A stretch of DNA of 64,000 nucleotides from Zantedeschia hybrid cultivar (GCA_030544215.1 JARZZO010000002.1:63696150-63760149), one strand, 5' to 3'; positions 22,289-35,132 are shown, counted from the first letter of the stretch. Numbers and translations are program-made. Notes: generated by a model not told the origin, from the letters alone.

Positions 22289-23740
22289 GAAGTGCCTCCT
22301 TACTAATATGGAGGGGTATTCTTAAATAGGCCGCCCACTCCACGAGCCAAGGCAACCATTAACACCCTTGAGGCGATTGTCAGGGATATGGAAAGACGAA
22401 AGCTACAATGGCAACAAATAGCGTCAGAAGAAGGAAAGGCAAAAACAAGCTCCTTAAAGAAAGACAAAGAGAAGATGTTTGGCGAATATCAAATATTGCA
22501 TGATACGGTGGTAGAGTAAGCTATCAAGACCACCTTCGGCCGCAATCAACCAGAGTAATAGTGGACCCAAGTCCAAAAGAAGATGTCGGCCCAGACTCAT
22601 GTACCGGAAGTAGAGGTTAAAAAGGGAAAAGCGGTCGTTAGGACTGCCCCACATCCAAAAATGTCAGCTCAATCTCGCCTATCAGGGAGGCGGCCAAGAA
22701 ATAGAAACAAGAAAAGAACAAGAAGAAGAATGAAAAGAGAAAATTGAAGAAAAAATAAACCTTGGCTAATGCCTCAATTATGCAGGAAGAAGAAATAACA
22801 CCTCTACAGAGGTTGCAAAAGATCATTAATGAGCTGGAAGATTATCAGTCACAGAAGCCCACAAAAGATCTTCCTTTAGACACATATATGCTATGGGAGG
22901 AATTTGAAAGAGGCTCAATTGAAGGCTTGGTTGCCGGAGCTCCAAGGGCGCATGCAAAAGGTCGAAGAAGACAGATTCTCCATAACAGATGACGTCAGTG
23001 TCTTCTGGGTCGAAGGACCTAACAATGGAAAAACTGGAACGGCAATTCCAGTCATTCTCTTGCAACATGGATTCAATACGATTTTAAATTGGAGAAAGTG
23101 TTTTAGGTGACGAGATAAGATGCATCTCGCCTAAATCTCGCAAACCTTTGGCAACCTACCAAAGAAGAAATGAATAGCAAAGTAGAAGAAGTGGTCGAGG
23201 CTGAGGATGTGATAACGGTCGCGGCGGGGGCAGAAGCGCAGCGAATCAAAGGGTGACCTACTTAAAGGGAGAGGCACCTAAGCCAGTACCAGAAGTCAAG
23301 GGAAATATTTACTTTTATCCCTAATCTGATGAGGAAGACCATTCCCAACTGTCAGAAAAAGAGAATCCTTTAACAAATCTCAAAGTAGGTACTTCAACCC
23401 AGCCCAACTCCATAGGAGATGCAGATGACCTAGCTAACTTATTCGGGAAGGTTTGAAGGTTGACTCCGAAGCGAAGGAGGTTGTACCAGAAGAAACCCTA
23501 GAGGAGTCCAAGCAACAAAAGGCACTCAAAGAGACCCTCAAGAGCATAGCTGAAATAATGCCAGCCACTGACAAAGCCCGCGCAAGAGCCGACAAGAAAG
23601 TCTTAAAAAATATGAAGCGAATGCCGATAGGCCTGAGCATCTGGAAGGTGATCACCCTGAGCAAAGAATCAAGGGAGTCATTGATTGTTGTCCTCCAAAA
23701 TTCTGAAGCATAGGAGGTCTATATGGCCGAAATTAGAGCT
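22289..23740 (+). pseudogene. Copy B gag basic tail and spacer, decayed
   Basis: Short islands match copy A: a lysine-rich stretch near 22690-22760, then a piece reading ITPLQRLQKIINELEDYQSQ (about 22796-22856), and then ALKETLKSIAEIMP with RADKKVLKNMKRMP (23526-23630). Stops occur every few dozen codons. Confidence 0.72.
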
Positions 23741-23743
23741 TAG

Positions 23744-24180
23744 GTGTATGAGGTGTACGAGGCTACAGTGACCTTCACCGAAGAAGAGTTGCCTTCACCC
23801 TGTCATAATAAGCCGTTGTACATGCGAGGTAAAATCAATGGTCTAGAAGTGGATATGATCTTGATAGATTTACGGTCAGCAGTTAACATCATGCCCTTCA
23901 AACTTTTCAAGCCATGTATCTTACCCCCTACATGAAAAAGGTGCAAAGGGTAACAATCTCTGGCTTCAATTAAGATGCAGAAGAAGCTCTAGGATGCGTA
24001 GATGTGTAGCTAACCTTAGATGATCGGGTGACCCACGTCTTGTTCCTAATTGTGGACTCGAACACTTATTTCAAGATGCTTCTAAGGAGGCCTTGGCTGC
24101 ACAAAAATTGGGTTGTGCCCTCCACCCTACATCAGTGCATTAAATACACAAGGATGGCGAACAAACCGAATCTTTGCAGA
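23744..24180 (+). pseudogene. Copy B protease, active site lost
   Basis: LYMRGKINGLEVDMILID is followed by L-R-S instead of S-G-S (codons at 23867-23878 read D-L-R-S). Copy A has D-S-G-S at this place. The loss of the serine/threonine-glycine pair next to the catalytic aspartate should abolish dimeric protease activity. The downstream protease tail (LRRPWLHKNWVVPSTL) is visible near 24083-24130, after frame breaks. Confidence 0.82.
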
Positions 24181-25960
24181 TTTGGAGCCGTTCAAAGCTT
24201 ATGACTGCCACCATGCTGATGCGCAGTTGTATTTTGATAAAGTAGTGGACTTAGCTACCGGAGAGAGCCACCGCAAAAGGAAGTAGGTAATAGAAGAGCC
24301 TTCCGATGAAGAAAAAGGCATAACCATCAATAGCAAAGGCTGCAAAATTCAGGCAGAAGATGAAACCTACTAAATCCGAGAGACCTGTCATCAACCTAGA
24401 AGCAAACACCATCAGTAGGGAGGTCGATGCCAGTGTACATCTTCCCTTCAATCTCATGAAGTTGGTATCCCAAAGAGATTCACACAGTCAAAGAACTGAA
24501 GACGTTCATTGTGCCCCACAAAGACAACCGGTGGATTGTCTTTTACAAAAGAGATTTGGCGCCTAGAAGTTCCTCGAAAGATGACTTCGGATTGAAAGTC
24601 CCTCGACAGGAAGTCGAAGAGGAAATTCCTGAGCTAGATGATATGCCCCAATACATCAAGGAGATGTGCCGACATCAGAAGATTCCAGAAAAGCAAAGTA
24701 CGGCTAGGAACCGACTCTTTCAAGAAGTGTGGTACCCAGTTGAAGTGAGGGGGAAACCTCCCTTCTCTCAAGGAGATCGGAGGGGCCTAGGCTTCGATGG
24801 CGACGTGGGCCTTCTGCTTATTATGCAGTCCATATGGTGAGCTTGCAGCCACATGAAGCTGAAGGGCAAACCTCATAATGAAATTTGATAGCCTAGGGGA
24901 TGAAGAGGAGGAAATTATGTTTCCCCCGAAGTCAACCACGGTGGACCCAAGCCTTGCTCGTGGACAGGAGTCCTCTCTAGAAAGACCTCCTCAAGCCTCG
25001 ATAGAACAGTTTGAGGCCGACGTAGAAAAAGGAAGAAATCCCATTTACTCTCTAAAAGAGTCCCAACAAATAAAATCAAATAGCCTACTCGGAAGAGGAG
25101 CCCACTTGGCATGAAGTTTATGTGGCCTACACTGATGAAGAAGAAGATTTCATCGATCTCTGACCAGCCCCTCAGGAGATGGAAGACGGAGGATAAACTA
25201 CTGTTCATGAATTGATTGAAGTCAATCTGGGCGGTCCAAGAAGATCATCGTCCAATCTTCATCAACGCCCTCCTAAAAGAAGATGAAAGACGAGCATAGA
25301 CAAAACTCCTAAAGTTTAAAGACTGTTTCGCCTGTAACTACAAGGAGATGCCCGGCCTGGATCCTTCCATGGCAGAACATGAACTATCCATAATACCTGT
25401 CGCTAAGCCTGTGACGCAGCCCCAAAGACGAATGCATCCAGAATTGAAGATGAAGGTAAATGTCGAGGTCGACAAGATGCAAGACGTTGACTTTATTGAA
25501 GAATGCATGTACCAGGTGTGGCTGGCCAATACTGTGCCAGTAAAGAAGAAAAATTGTCAAGTTCGAGTGTACATTACCTTTCGGGACTTGAACAAAGCAT
25601 GCCTCAAGGATGACTTCCCACTACCGATTACGAAAACAATGGTAGATGTGACCACAGGTTTCGAAGCACTATCCTTCATGGACGGCTCCTCGAGCTATAA
25701 TCAAATTAGAATAGCCATCAAAGACAAGAATTTCACGGCCTTCAGAACCCCCAAGAGAATCTTCAACTATAAGAGAATTCCCTTCATGTTCAAAAATGCT
25801 GGCGCTACTTATCAGAGGGCTATGACAAAGATATTTGATGAAATGCTCCATGACCTAGTCGAATGTTATATAGACGACCTAATTATAAAGTCTGAAAGAA
25901 GGAAGGCAACCTAGTAGATCTGCAGAGAGTATTTGAAAGGTTGTGGCAGTATCAACTGAA
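24181..25960 (+). pseudogene. Copy B reverse transcriptase, decayed
   Basis: The spacer region is in pieces (24360-25114). The RT core is best read at 25348-25914: VDKMQDVDFIEECMYQVWLA, FRDLNKACLKDDFPLPITK, FMDGSSSYNQIRIA and the catalytic box YIDD at 25867-25878. A frameshift and stop follow near 25912. Copy A reads YVDD here; V/I exchange at this position is tolerated in active enzymes. Confidence 0.87.
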
Positions 25961-27180
25961 GATGAACCTTATGAAATGCGCCTTTGGTGTGTTCAGTAGC
26001 AAATTCCTTGTTTCGTGGTCAGATACCGAAAGATAGAAATTGATCCAGATAAGAATAAAGCCATCAGGGAATTACCTTCTCTCAAGAATCTGACTAAGCT
26101 TAGATCTCTGCAAGGAAGGTTAGCATGCATTAGAAGGTTTATCTCCAACCTATCTGGAAGGTGCCAACCCTTTTCAAAGCTAACAAAGAAAGGGGCTCCC
26201 TTCATATGGGACGAGAAGTGCCAACACGCCTTCAACAAAATCCTAGAGTATCTCCTCAAGCCTCCACTGTTGGGGGCACCTATAAAAGGCCGACCGTTGA
26301 TCCTCTACATCGCGCCCCTAGATGCTTCCCTAGGGGCATTACTGGCACAAGAAAATGAAGATGGCAAGGAGCAGCCATTGTATTATCTCAGTAGGACGCT
26401 GGTAGGTCTTGAGCACCGCCACTCTCCTATGGAAAAAATGTGCTTGGCATTGGCACTCACTGTCAAGAAGCTGAGGCATTACTTGCTTGCGCACAAAGTC
26501 CAACTCATATCGCGGTTTCACCCGCTAAAGTTCTTGCTTCAGCAACCTATACTTTCAGGAAGACAGGGGAAGTGGGCTTTACTCCTCATGGAGTTTAACA
26601 TCACATTTCTACACAGAAGGTAATAAAGGGATAAGGCATGGCCGAATTTCTAGCAGCTCACCCAATTCCCGAAGACTCTCATCTGAACAGTAACTTGCCA
26701 TATGAGGAGGTGTTGCCGACACAAGAAACATAGGAAGTGCAATATGCTTAAATCAAAGTTTGGCAGTTATATTTCGATGGAGCGTCGAGAATTGTCATCA
26801 TGCCTTACAGCACATCAACAACCCGAGCTGGAGAGGGTCTTGCCTTTGTTACTCTTAAAGGCGGTGTGCTACATCATTCGTGTGCACTCATGGAACCCTT
26901 GACAAACAATGAAACAGAATATGAAACTCTAATAAGTGGGACTGGAAGCTGCCCTGTAAATTGGTGTCCGGTGCATCCAAGTATAAGAAAACTCCCTCCT
27001 TGTCATAAGGCAAGTCCTTGGGATCTTCAAAGTCAGAAAGACATAATTGATAACCTATCATGCTACTGTTGTAAAGTTAAACGAAAAGTTCTATACTTTT
27101 GAGATAGAGTATGTTAAAAATGGGTAAAATGCTCAGGCTAATGTCCTCACCAAATTAGCCACTGCTCTAAAGTTGCCACC
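25961..27180 (+). pseudogene. Copy B RNase H and archaeal-type RNase H, decayed
   Basis: 26015-26623 covers the RT thumb (GRLACIRRFISNLSGRCQPF) and first RNase H (ALLAQENEDGKEQPLYYLSR). The second RNase H follows in pieces: TTRAGEGLAFVTLKGGVLHH with EPLTNNETEYETLISG (26800-26945), then frame breaks up to a remnant near 27130-27170. Confidence 0.82.
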
Positions 27181-27231
27181 AATAGGCGAAGCCGAAATCC
27201 GTGTAAAAGATAAAAGACTTTCTCAAGCTCT

Positions 27232-28580
27232 TTGAATGAAGTAGATGGCCTAACGGTGTTCAAAGTCAATGTTGTTGAAGAAGCCGCAGAAGAAAAAGAG
27301 GATTGGCGGACTCCGATAGTCAAAATCAAGGAGGGTTGGCTCCCGAATGATAAAGCTGAACGGATTCAACTACTATGCAAGGCAGCGTCCTATAGGCTGA
27401 TTGATGGAGTCCTATACCAGTTGGTCTTTGAAAACAAGAATGTGGTCCTTTTGAGGTGCCTTTCACCAAAGGAGGCCCAAAAGATAATGAAAGAAGTCCA
27501 TTCTGAAGTTTGTAAGGCACATCAGTCTGGTCCGAAAATGAAAATTAACATTAAGGCCAAGGCTTCTTTTCACCTACAATGTTCGCATACTGTGAGAAAG
27601 TGGCAAAAAGTTCCCCCAATGCCAAACCTTCGAGTCAATTCCTAGGAGACCTCCCAATCAACTACAACCTACAATCCCTACATGGCCATTTGCGCATTGC
27701 GGCACAAATGTGCTAGGCCCACTCAAGCGTTCCTCACGAGGGTATAAGTATATCGTGGTTGTAACATAATACTTTATATGATGGACAGAAGTCGTCCCTC
27801 TGAAGGAAGTCACGGGTGAAGTCGTATCGCATTTTGCATCCGTCACAACATCATATAGAGATTCGGAACGCCTAGCTAGATCACATCAGACAATGGCATC
27901 CCGTTCAAGAATCAAACAATTTACAAGATGGCGGCCAAATTCCACATTGAGTGGAATGCATCTTCAATCTACTACCTCAGGCCAATGGCATGGCTGAAGC
28001 CTTCAATAAGACACTTTGCAAGCTGCTGGTGAAAAACAGTGAAAGACGAAACTGAGATCGGGATGAAAAGGTACATGAAGCATTATGGGCCTATCGTACG
28101 GTCTACAAAACACCAACTGGGTGTTCTCCATACTCCCTGGTCTATGGGGCGGAATCCATTGTCCCCGTTGACATTGAGCTCTCATCCTATCGGGTGGCCT
28201 TGTACTGCGATTTGCAAGAAGGCGACATGAGTAAAGTTCAAAGGCGATATAAAGAGTTATCTGACCTCGAAAGCGAAAGATTGACGGCTTATCAATGCCT
28301 ATAAGTTTATCAAGTCAGAATGCCACGGGCCTTCGACAAGCTGGTGAAAGAAAGGACTTTTAAAAAAGGAGACCTGGTGATGGTGAAACAAAAAGATATC
28401 ATGGCATCCCGTCCCGAGAATAAATTCAAGCCAAACTGGATAGGGCATTTTATAGTTAGTAAAGTCTACCCTATAAGTTGGTAGATGAGCAAGGGAATCT
28501 GGCCTTTCCTCCGTTGAACGGGTGACATATGAAGCTGTATCATGCTCCGGAGCATGAATATGTCCAGAATCGCCGTTAAG
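27232..28580 (+). pseudogene. Copy B integrase, decayed
   Basis: The N-terminal region at 27232-27645 includes the first half of the zinc-binding domain (HSEVCKAHQSGPKMKINIK). The cysteine pair is destroyed by breaks. The core continues in other frames: HCGTNVLGPLK near 27700, then SDNGIPFKNQTIYKM (27890-27930), and QANGMAEAFNKT (about 27978-28012), which keeps the catalytic glutamate lost in copy A. The C-terminal part ends near 28580. Confidence 0.82.
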
Positions 28581-29164
28581 AGCAATGGATTCAAAAAACA
28601 AGGGAGGGGGTGGTTTAAAAACGAGGAGCCCCAACGGACTTAGTCGGCTCTGTCCTCAAAATAAACAGACTAAGGGCAAAAAGGTCATAAACACGGCTGA
28701 GGTTAAAACCCGTAAAGGCACCTCAGGCAAAAATGGAAAACCCTGCTGTGGGGGCGCACAGGCAAAAATAAGAAGGGGCTTACTTTAACAAAAACTTGAA
28801 AGGCGCTAAGGTCAGTTGAAAAAGAAAATCGAACATATCGGGATATAACAAAAAGGGGATGCTCGAAAAAAAAACATACCCCAGTGGGGGGAAAGCTCTC
28901 TCAGCCTACTTCGGGTAGATATCGAGTTTTCCCACATCTTTACCTAGAGAGGATGCCAAAGTCGTCAATGACAAGAAAACCTTTAGTTCACTCCACAATT
29001 GACAGGGTGACATTCAATAAAGGGTCACGACCGAGACGACGATGATGACGTCCTCCCGACTCGATAAAGAAGTAAAAAATCCAATCTTCACCTCAGATAG
29101 ATTCAAAAGATTCTTCCACGCAAAATCACTTGTCCCTCCCAGGAAATCCCAGTCACCAATTTCC

Positions 29165-29625
29165 CAAAACCCAAAGCTTCCAAAAGTTTCCAGCCCAGGG
29201 TGCCGTTGTATCCCAAAACCTAAAGTTTTCCAAAAGGTTTCTGGCCCAGGGAGTCGTTGTATCCTAAAACCCAAAGTTTTCAAAAAAGTCTCCGGCCCAG
29301 AGAGCCGATGTATCCCAAAACCTATAGTTTTCCAAAAAAATCTCCGGCCCAGGGAGCCGTTGTATCCCAAAACTCAAAAAAATCTCAAAATTTCTGGCTC
29401 AAGAAATGTTGTATCGCAAAATCTAAAGTTTTTTTCAAAAGTCGTCGCCCAGGGTACTGTTGCATCCTACAACCCAAAGCTTCCCAAAGTTTCCGACCCA
29501 GGGAGCCGTTGTATCCCAAAGTCTAAAATTTTCCAAAGTTTCCAACCCGGGGAGCCGTTGTATCCCAAAACCCAAAGCTTTACAAAGTTTTTGACCCGGG
29601 GAACCATTGTATCCATAAAGACTTA
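29165..29625 (+). repeat. Tandem repeat, about 60-bp period, roughly 8 units
   Basis: Each unit carries GGCCCAGGGAGCCGTTGTAT (or a variant) followed by CCCAAAACCCAAAG and TTTTCCAAAAG. Spacing is close to 60 bp, so the frame is kept, and an artificial open frame (29042-29737) runs through the array with a repeating peptide of the SGPGSRCIPKPKVF type. No evidence suggests it is a real protein. Confidence 0.88.
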
Positions 29626-29671
29626 CAAATCAAAAACGTCTTATCCCACTAGAAAATTTTCCATAAGCAAA

Positions 29672-29935
29672 ACCCAAAGTTCATGGCTACTTGGAGCCTT
29701 TATCCCCTTGAAGTACACAAAGTTCATGGCTACTTAGAGCCTTTATCCCCTTGAAGAATCCAAAGTTCATGACTACTTAGAGCCTTTATCCCCTTGAAGA
29801 ATCCAAAGTTCATGACTACTTAGAGCCTTTATCCCCTTGAAGAATCCAAAGTTCATGACTACTCAGAACTGTTATCATCTTGATAACCCAAAGTTCATGG
29901 CTTGGAGCCTTTATCCCCTTAGAAAATCCAAAAGT
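29672..29935 (+). repeat. Tandem repeat, 43-bp period, about 6 units
   Basis: The start AAAGTTCATG(G/A)CTACTT recurs at 29676, 29719, 29762, 29805, 29848 and 29890. Units contain GAGCCTTTATCCCCTTGAAG. The central copies are nearly identical, implying recent expansion. Confidence 0.9.
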
Positions 29936-30894
29936 CCATTGCGTTACCTAGAACTTTCACTTTCTGGAAAAATCTTGAAATCCTCCGCCCCATCAAAAAA
30001 GTCTCACCAAAAAAAAATATTGGCTCAGGGATTGTGTCCTAAAGCCTCACAAATCCAAAATTCCTAGTCCCACCGCAATCCTAGGTCCCACCACCTTGGC
30101 CACAATTCCCTACCGAACAAAATTGAAAACTCTACCCAAATCTGGCCCACATGAAGCCGTAATTCCCTACTGAAACAAAAAAGAAAAGGGAACTTAAAAT
30201 TGAGGTGCTCCGACGTACTTAACTATTTCCTCTCATAAAGGAACAGTTATTGTGTAAAAGGTCACAAAATCTGCCTAAGGTGAAAACCCGAACGGGCACC
30301 TTAGGCAAACATGGATAACCCCACTGCATGAAAACCTGAAAGGACGTACATGTAAAAATAAGAGGGGGCTAATGCTGGTGAAAACCTGAAAGGACGCTAG
30401 AGTTTTTTTTTTTTTTTTAAAGATGAATAATCACACAACAATGGAATGCTTTGAAATCAATGTTTCACTAGTAGATAGATGTGTTGCCTGAGACAGGCTC
30501 TTGGAGCAACCAAGTTACAAATAGGCACGCTATCCAAGACATGTTCTTAGGATAGCCAAATCACAAAGAGGAGAAATGACATTGTGAGAAGTCAAAAATC
30601 AAAATCAACTATGGAAAGGCAGCAATACAATTACAACAAGAACCCGCCAAAGTTTAAATCTCATGAAAACACATGACATCGTGCTTATGAGTTAGGTTGT
30701 CATGGGTGCTCTTAGATGCATCTGAGGAGCTGAAGAAGTAACAAAGACAAGCCTCCTGCCTCAGCCATGGCGCAAAAGGGGAAAGAAGTAAGCTACGTGC
30801 AAAAGAAAAGAAAGCATCGGGAACAATTTACTACCAAGAGTTTGAGGGGCAAAGAAGTAAAATGAAGGCGTATAGATCATGGCAAAGTTACAAA

Positions 30895-31437
30895 ATTCGA
30901 CTCATTACAGTCTAAGCTTCGGCCAGTTGGGGTCACTTTCACTATGTGCCCTAAAATGTCAAAAGAGGGATTATTCACACCCAAAGATCTCGCTACGGTT
31001 TAAGCTTTGGCCGATTAGGTCACTTTTCACCATGTGCCCTAAAATGCCAAAAGAGGGTTATTCATACCCAAAGGTCGATTTATTACGGACTAAGCTTCGG
31101 CCAGTTATGGTCACTTTCACCCTGTACCCTAAAGTGCCAGAAGAGGGTTATCCATACCCAAAGATCGACTTGTTGTAGTCAAAACTCCGGCCAGTCAGGG
31201 TCACTTTCACTATGTGCCCTAAAATGCCAGAAGAGGGTTATCCATATCCAAAGATTGACTTGTTGCAGTCAAAGTTTTGGCCAGTTAGGGTCACTTCTAC
31301 TGTATACCCTAAAATGCTAGCGAAGGGGCGGTCAAATTCAAAGTTCGACTTGTTACAGTCAAAACTTCGGCCAGTTAGGGTCACTATCATCATGTGCCCT
31401 AAAATGCCAGAAAAGGGGTATTCATACCCCCAAATAT
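30895..31437 (+). repeat. Tandem repeat, 90-bp period, about 6 units
   Basis: The GGCCAGTTAGGGTCACTTTC block recurs at 30921, 31009, 31099, 31189, 31279 and 31369. Each unit also has GTGCCCTAAAATGCCAGA and a GGTTATTCATACCCAAAG-like part. Period 88-90 bp. Confidence 0.9.
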
Positions 31438-31732
31438 TTTAAAGTAGGTAAATGTCGAAAGATGATAAAGGACTCAAAACTACAAGCTACGCCTCAGAAA
31501 CGATAAAACCCCGGAGAGTTGACACCACAAAGAATGGTTTACTCACAAAGTCTCGAGAAGGTTTAGGCAGATTGCGACATCCTCAAGGTGCCCCGACACT
31601 CAAGCTAGGGCCTATGAGCCCTCAGTCGAATGCAAGTTGATCACATGCAAGGAAGCCAGCAAGGGACTATGAAGCTAATGCACAGGACACATGCCTCTGC
31701 CCCTACTTCTGGCACGTCCCGTGGGGGACGTT

Positions 31733-33141
31733 TGTTGAACATATTATTATGAAGAAAAAAGAAGAGAGAAAGGATGGGGGGCATGTGAATAAAAAGAGGA
31801 AAAGAGAAGGCAAAAGAAACAAAAAAAGAGAAGAAGAGTGAGAGAGGAGCCACCGGCGGCTCCCCCCCCCAGCAACCAGTGGGGAGGTGCGACCGGTGAC
31901 ACCCACCGGTAGGGGGTGCCACCGCACCTCCCACCTCTCTCTTTTCTCACCTCTCTCTCCCTCTTCTATCCCCTATAAATACCCCCTAGCAGGACTGCTG
32001 TAGTGGGGTTCTTTTGGGAGAGATCTCGATGAAGCGCCGCCGCTTGTTTGGTGAAGAATCGAGACATTGAAGTGTCGTCGAAGCTTCGTTCATCAACATC
32101 TCGAGGACTCTTCGTGCATGTAATACAAGAGACTAGAAAATCCTTTGATTTAATAATGTTATAATCATATAATAAAATTTATTGTTCGTTTCTATTGGTA
32201 AAACGGCCATTATACTTATGGTTTGCTCTTATTGGTAGAGTAGCCATCTGTTTAGTGGTTCATTTCTGTTGATGAAATGGCCATAAGATTATTGGTTTGC
32301 TCTTATTGGTAGAGTGGCCCAATACCTTATGGTTCATTCTCTTTGATAGAACGACCAATGTTATATAATGTGAACCATTAAAAAACGGACATTGAAATAA
32401 GCTTTGCCCACATTTTATGCTCTTATTTTCAAATTTACTGAATGACGGGTGGTTCCTCCATATTGGTTGAAGGGTTGTTAAATTTTACTTAGGGATTGTT
32501 CTTAGTTATGTGGTGGGTGTTATTCCCAATTAACTAAGTCCATTCCTTGTTCATCTCTTTCCAATAAAACATATAAAAAAAGGAGAAATGCTGTCCGATT
32601 TTTTTCTCAATGGTTTCATCAAGATCTCTCAAGGATATTTAAAAGACACTATTCAAATCCCTTAGTATCCTTTAAGGGGTTCTAATGAGGATCTTGTCTG
32701 AAAGCATATCCTCTTAATATCTCTTAAAGATCATAGTTTTATGCATCCTTGTGTGAACTTAAAACCCTCTAAATATCCTTTAGGTCCTTTAAGGCCTCTA
32801 AAGAGTTTCTTGTTAACAAATGACCATTAAAGTCATCAGTTCTATGCATGGTGTGATGTGATGTTTAAGTCTCTTTTATATATGTCATCTTAAAGGGCCT
32901 TGTTGAGTTGTCAATCGGTGATTGGCGTAATTAATATTGATCGAGGACAGTGGGAAAAAGTCAAATTCATGGATCCACTTATCTTATCCAAAATCCTAGA
33001 CTCCCTAAGAACTAATCCTAAGTTCTCAAAGTCTATACTTTAAATAAGAAGCAATCTTTCCAAAAATCAACAAACTTCCAAAATCACAAAGATCTTTAAA
33101 TCTCTCTTTTTAAAAGAAAGAAAAGAAATTCAAGTCTCACA
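31733..33141 (+). repeat. 3' LTR of copy B
   Basis: 1409 bp with the same ends and order as the 5' LTR: U3 ACCGGT-type GC block, TATA box at 31974-31981, stem-loop array at 32183-32357 with five units, and the conserved end module from about 32895. Many single-base differences from the 5' LTR show an old insertion. Confidence 0.92.
32183..32357 (+). repeat. Stem-loop array in copy B 3' LTR (5 units)
   Basis: Five units of about 26 nt, 35-50 nt apart. One unit (32257-32282) has arms GGTTCATTT and AAATGGCC, another (about 32331-32356) GGTTCATTC and GAACGACC. Two units more than in the 5' LTR of the same element. Confidence 0.72.
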
Positions 33142-34590
33142 GAGGCACATCTAAGAAAGATGCGCCATCCCTCATTTTTTTAAAAATGAGGCACATTTAA
33201 GCATCCCTCCAAATGACCATGTTATCCTTGCAGTTGAGGCAATCAAAAAATACTAAAAAGTTACGTATAAGCAGATATATTACATATGGCAAAAATATGT
33301 TAAGCAAAACCTATAGAAAACCAAATTCAATAAACTAAAATAAACACAAGTCCACAAAACCTTTGCAATTTAAGGTTTAAGTCCATAAACAAGTAACTTG
33401 AATCGTGAGCAAATAAAATTTTGAATTTAGACCCTTACACCTAAACAATTGCAACATAAACCACAAATTAGTCTTAACTACATCAATCAAATGATAGATT
33501 ACTCTTGATTAATTGCAAATAATGATGCCCTTAACTTGAAGAACCACGCAAAATATGTGTGTGCAGAAAAAAAAATAAGCGGTTGTAACTTGAGCCCTCA
33601 AACTCCACCATGGTCCATGTTGACCTATAAGGGAGTAGAAGGATACTCTGAAAAAAGGTTTAATTATATCATAAACATTTAGACAAACTAGTGTGTTTAG
33701 GAGGGGATTAAATTTGATGGTTGTTTATGAGGGTTTTAAGGTTTAAACTAGCCTAAATGAGAGCAAAGGGCAATTTAAATGTTAGGACAGATTTAGGCAA
33801 GAGAACCATGGACCAACATTGAGCTTTAATGGGCTAAATTCATGATAAAGACAAACCATAACATGCATTAGAGCCATTTAGGTTTCTTGAAGGATACACC
33901 TTAATGGTTATCAATTTGAGAATATGAATAGATGTTTGTATAAGATCATTAGGAATAATCTTTTAAAACCCATTAAATGGTAATCCTTTGATGATTACTA
34001 GTTAGGATAACAATATTGGATATATCAAAGTACAATAAGTATCCTTCATGCCATTAACCATTAATGAATCCAGGTTAGTCATGCCCAAGGCCTAACAAAA
34101 TCTACTAAGGATCCATTTGAGATCCAAGAAGTTAATGGGTTTGGACAAGCCCACTTAAGATCCATTAAGGGATCCATGTTAACTAAGTAGTTCACAAGAT
34201 CCAATAAGGATCCAAAAGAGATTCATAAAGAAATAATGTTTGGATCCAATATAGATCCAAAAGAGATTCATAAAGAAATAATGTTTGGATCCAATATTCA
34301 TAAAAAAATAATTTCGGATCCTACACACCAAAGATGATTTCATTATCAATGTCATGAACATACAAGTTTTCAAGAAACCACTCAAGAATGCGAAGAATGC
34401 ATCAAGAATGTGATTCTTGACCTTAGAAACAAACAATTAGAAATAAACAAAGGGCTAAGAGGGGAGAGTATACCCTTGATCCCTTTAGCCAGACTCTTCA
34501 AAAGTGGCTTGAGAAGCTCTTCCAAAAGTCTCCAAGGAGTCCTTCGCAGCAACCCCCTTGCGTAGGTACTTATAGTGAGGAAACGACCCG
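33142..34590. other. AT-rich non-coding DNA
   Basis: No protein or RNA gene is seen. A hairpin-like CCTCATTTTTTTAAAAATGAGG lies just right of copy B (about 33172-33193). The only structured part is a short tandem repeat (34189-34320). Confidence 0.5.
34189..34320. repeat. 45-bp tandem repeat
   Basis: AGATTCATAAAGAAATAATG recurs 45 bp apart (34219, 34264), each followed by TTTGGATCCAATAT. A partial third unit follows. The short frame across it has a matching repeated peptide and is not a gene. Confidence 0.8.
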
Positions 34591-35073
34591 GTGGAGGTCC
34601 AAAAATTGGAGTTGGTGGTACCCACACTAGATCACTCTTCCTTTCCCTCAAAAACTCTTGCTATCTTTTGTTTTTTTTCTTTTGAAATTTTTAATTTCAA
34701 ACAACTCCTTTCCCTCTCTAGATCAATCCGGTGGTGTATACGAAGGCATCCAGTAGGGGACATGAAAAATAAAGTGAAAGCGAAACACCTCTTTCCATTG
34801 GGAACAGACGAAGTTGTCTGGTGGGGTGTTCCCAATGGATCTGGTGGCACCCTCCATTGGATCACTTCCCTAAATCCTTTCCTTCTTTCTCTCATTTCCT
34901 TCTTTTATTTTATTTTTCTTTTTTAATGTTTTAACCCCCAACCTATCTAGCACGCCATCAAGGAACTAGTGGGTGGGGATTCCCACTGGAACCCCCCACT
35001 AGATTGCTCTCTTATTTGTGACTTACTTTTTTTCTTCTCCCTCTCCTTTTTTAAACCCTTTGATCCGGTGGGT

Positions 35074-35076
<3 letters not shown>

Positions 35077-35132
<56 letters not shown>

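Larger units (their letters stand above)
28581..31732 (+). other. Copy B 3' non-coding region
   Basis: 3.15 kb between integrase and 3' LTR. The first 450 bp align with the copy A 3' region. It then holds three consecutive tandem-repeat families (60, 43 and 90 bp) and a T-run at 30402-30418. No polypurine tract of clear quality precedes the LTR; the nearest is GTGGGGGACG at about 31721-31730. Long repeat-rich 3' regions are a known trait of Tat/Ogre-type elements. Confidence 0.8.
17386..33141 (+). mobile_element. Ty3/gypsy Tat-lineage LTR retrotransposon, copy B (complete, inactive)
   Basis: A 15.8-kb element bounded by two related LTRs (17386-18782 and 31733-33141), both starting TGTTGAAC and ending TCTCACA. 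The flanks are GGGGC on the left and GAGGC on the right, a 5-bp target duplication with one change. The internal order is leader, gag, protease, RT, RNase H, archaeal-type RNase H and integrase, then a 3.2-kb non-coding region with three tandem-repeat families. The coding part is riddled with stops and frameshifts. It lies within MYG1 intron 2 in the orientation opposite to the gene. It is homologous to copy A along its whole length. Confidence 0.92.

Noticed and set aside
29042..29737. 231-codon open frame on the plus strand with a 20-residue repeat
   Set aside because: It is created by the 60-bp tandem array, whose period is a multiple of three. No start context, homology or codon bias supports a protein.
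29165..31437. CRISPR-like direct repeats
   Set aside because: The units are contiguous tandem repeats without unique spacers, inside a plant retrotransposon.
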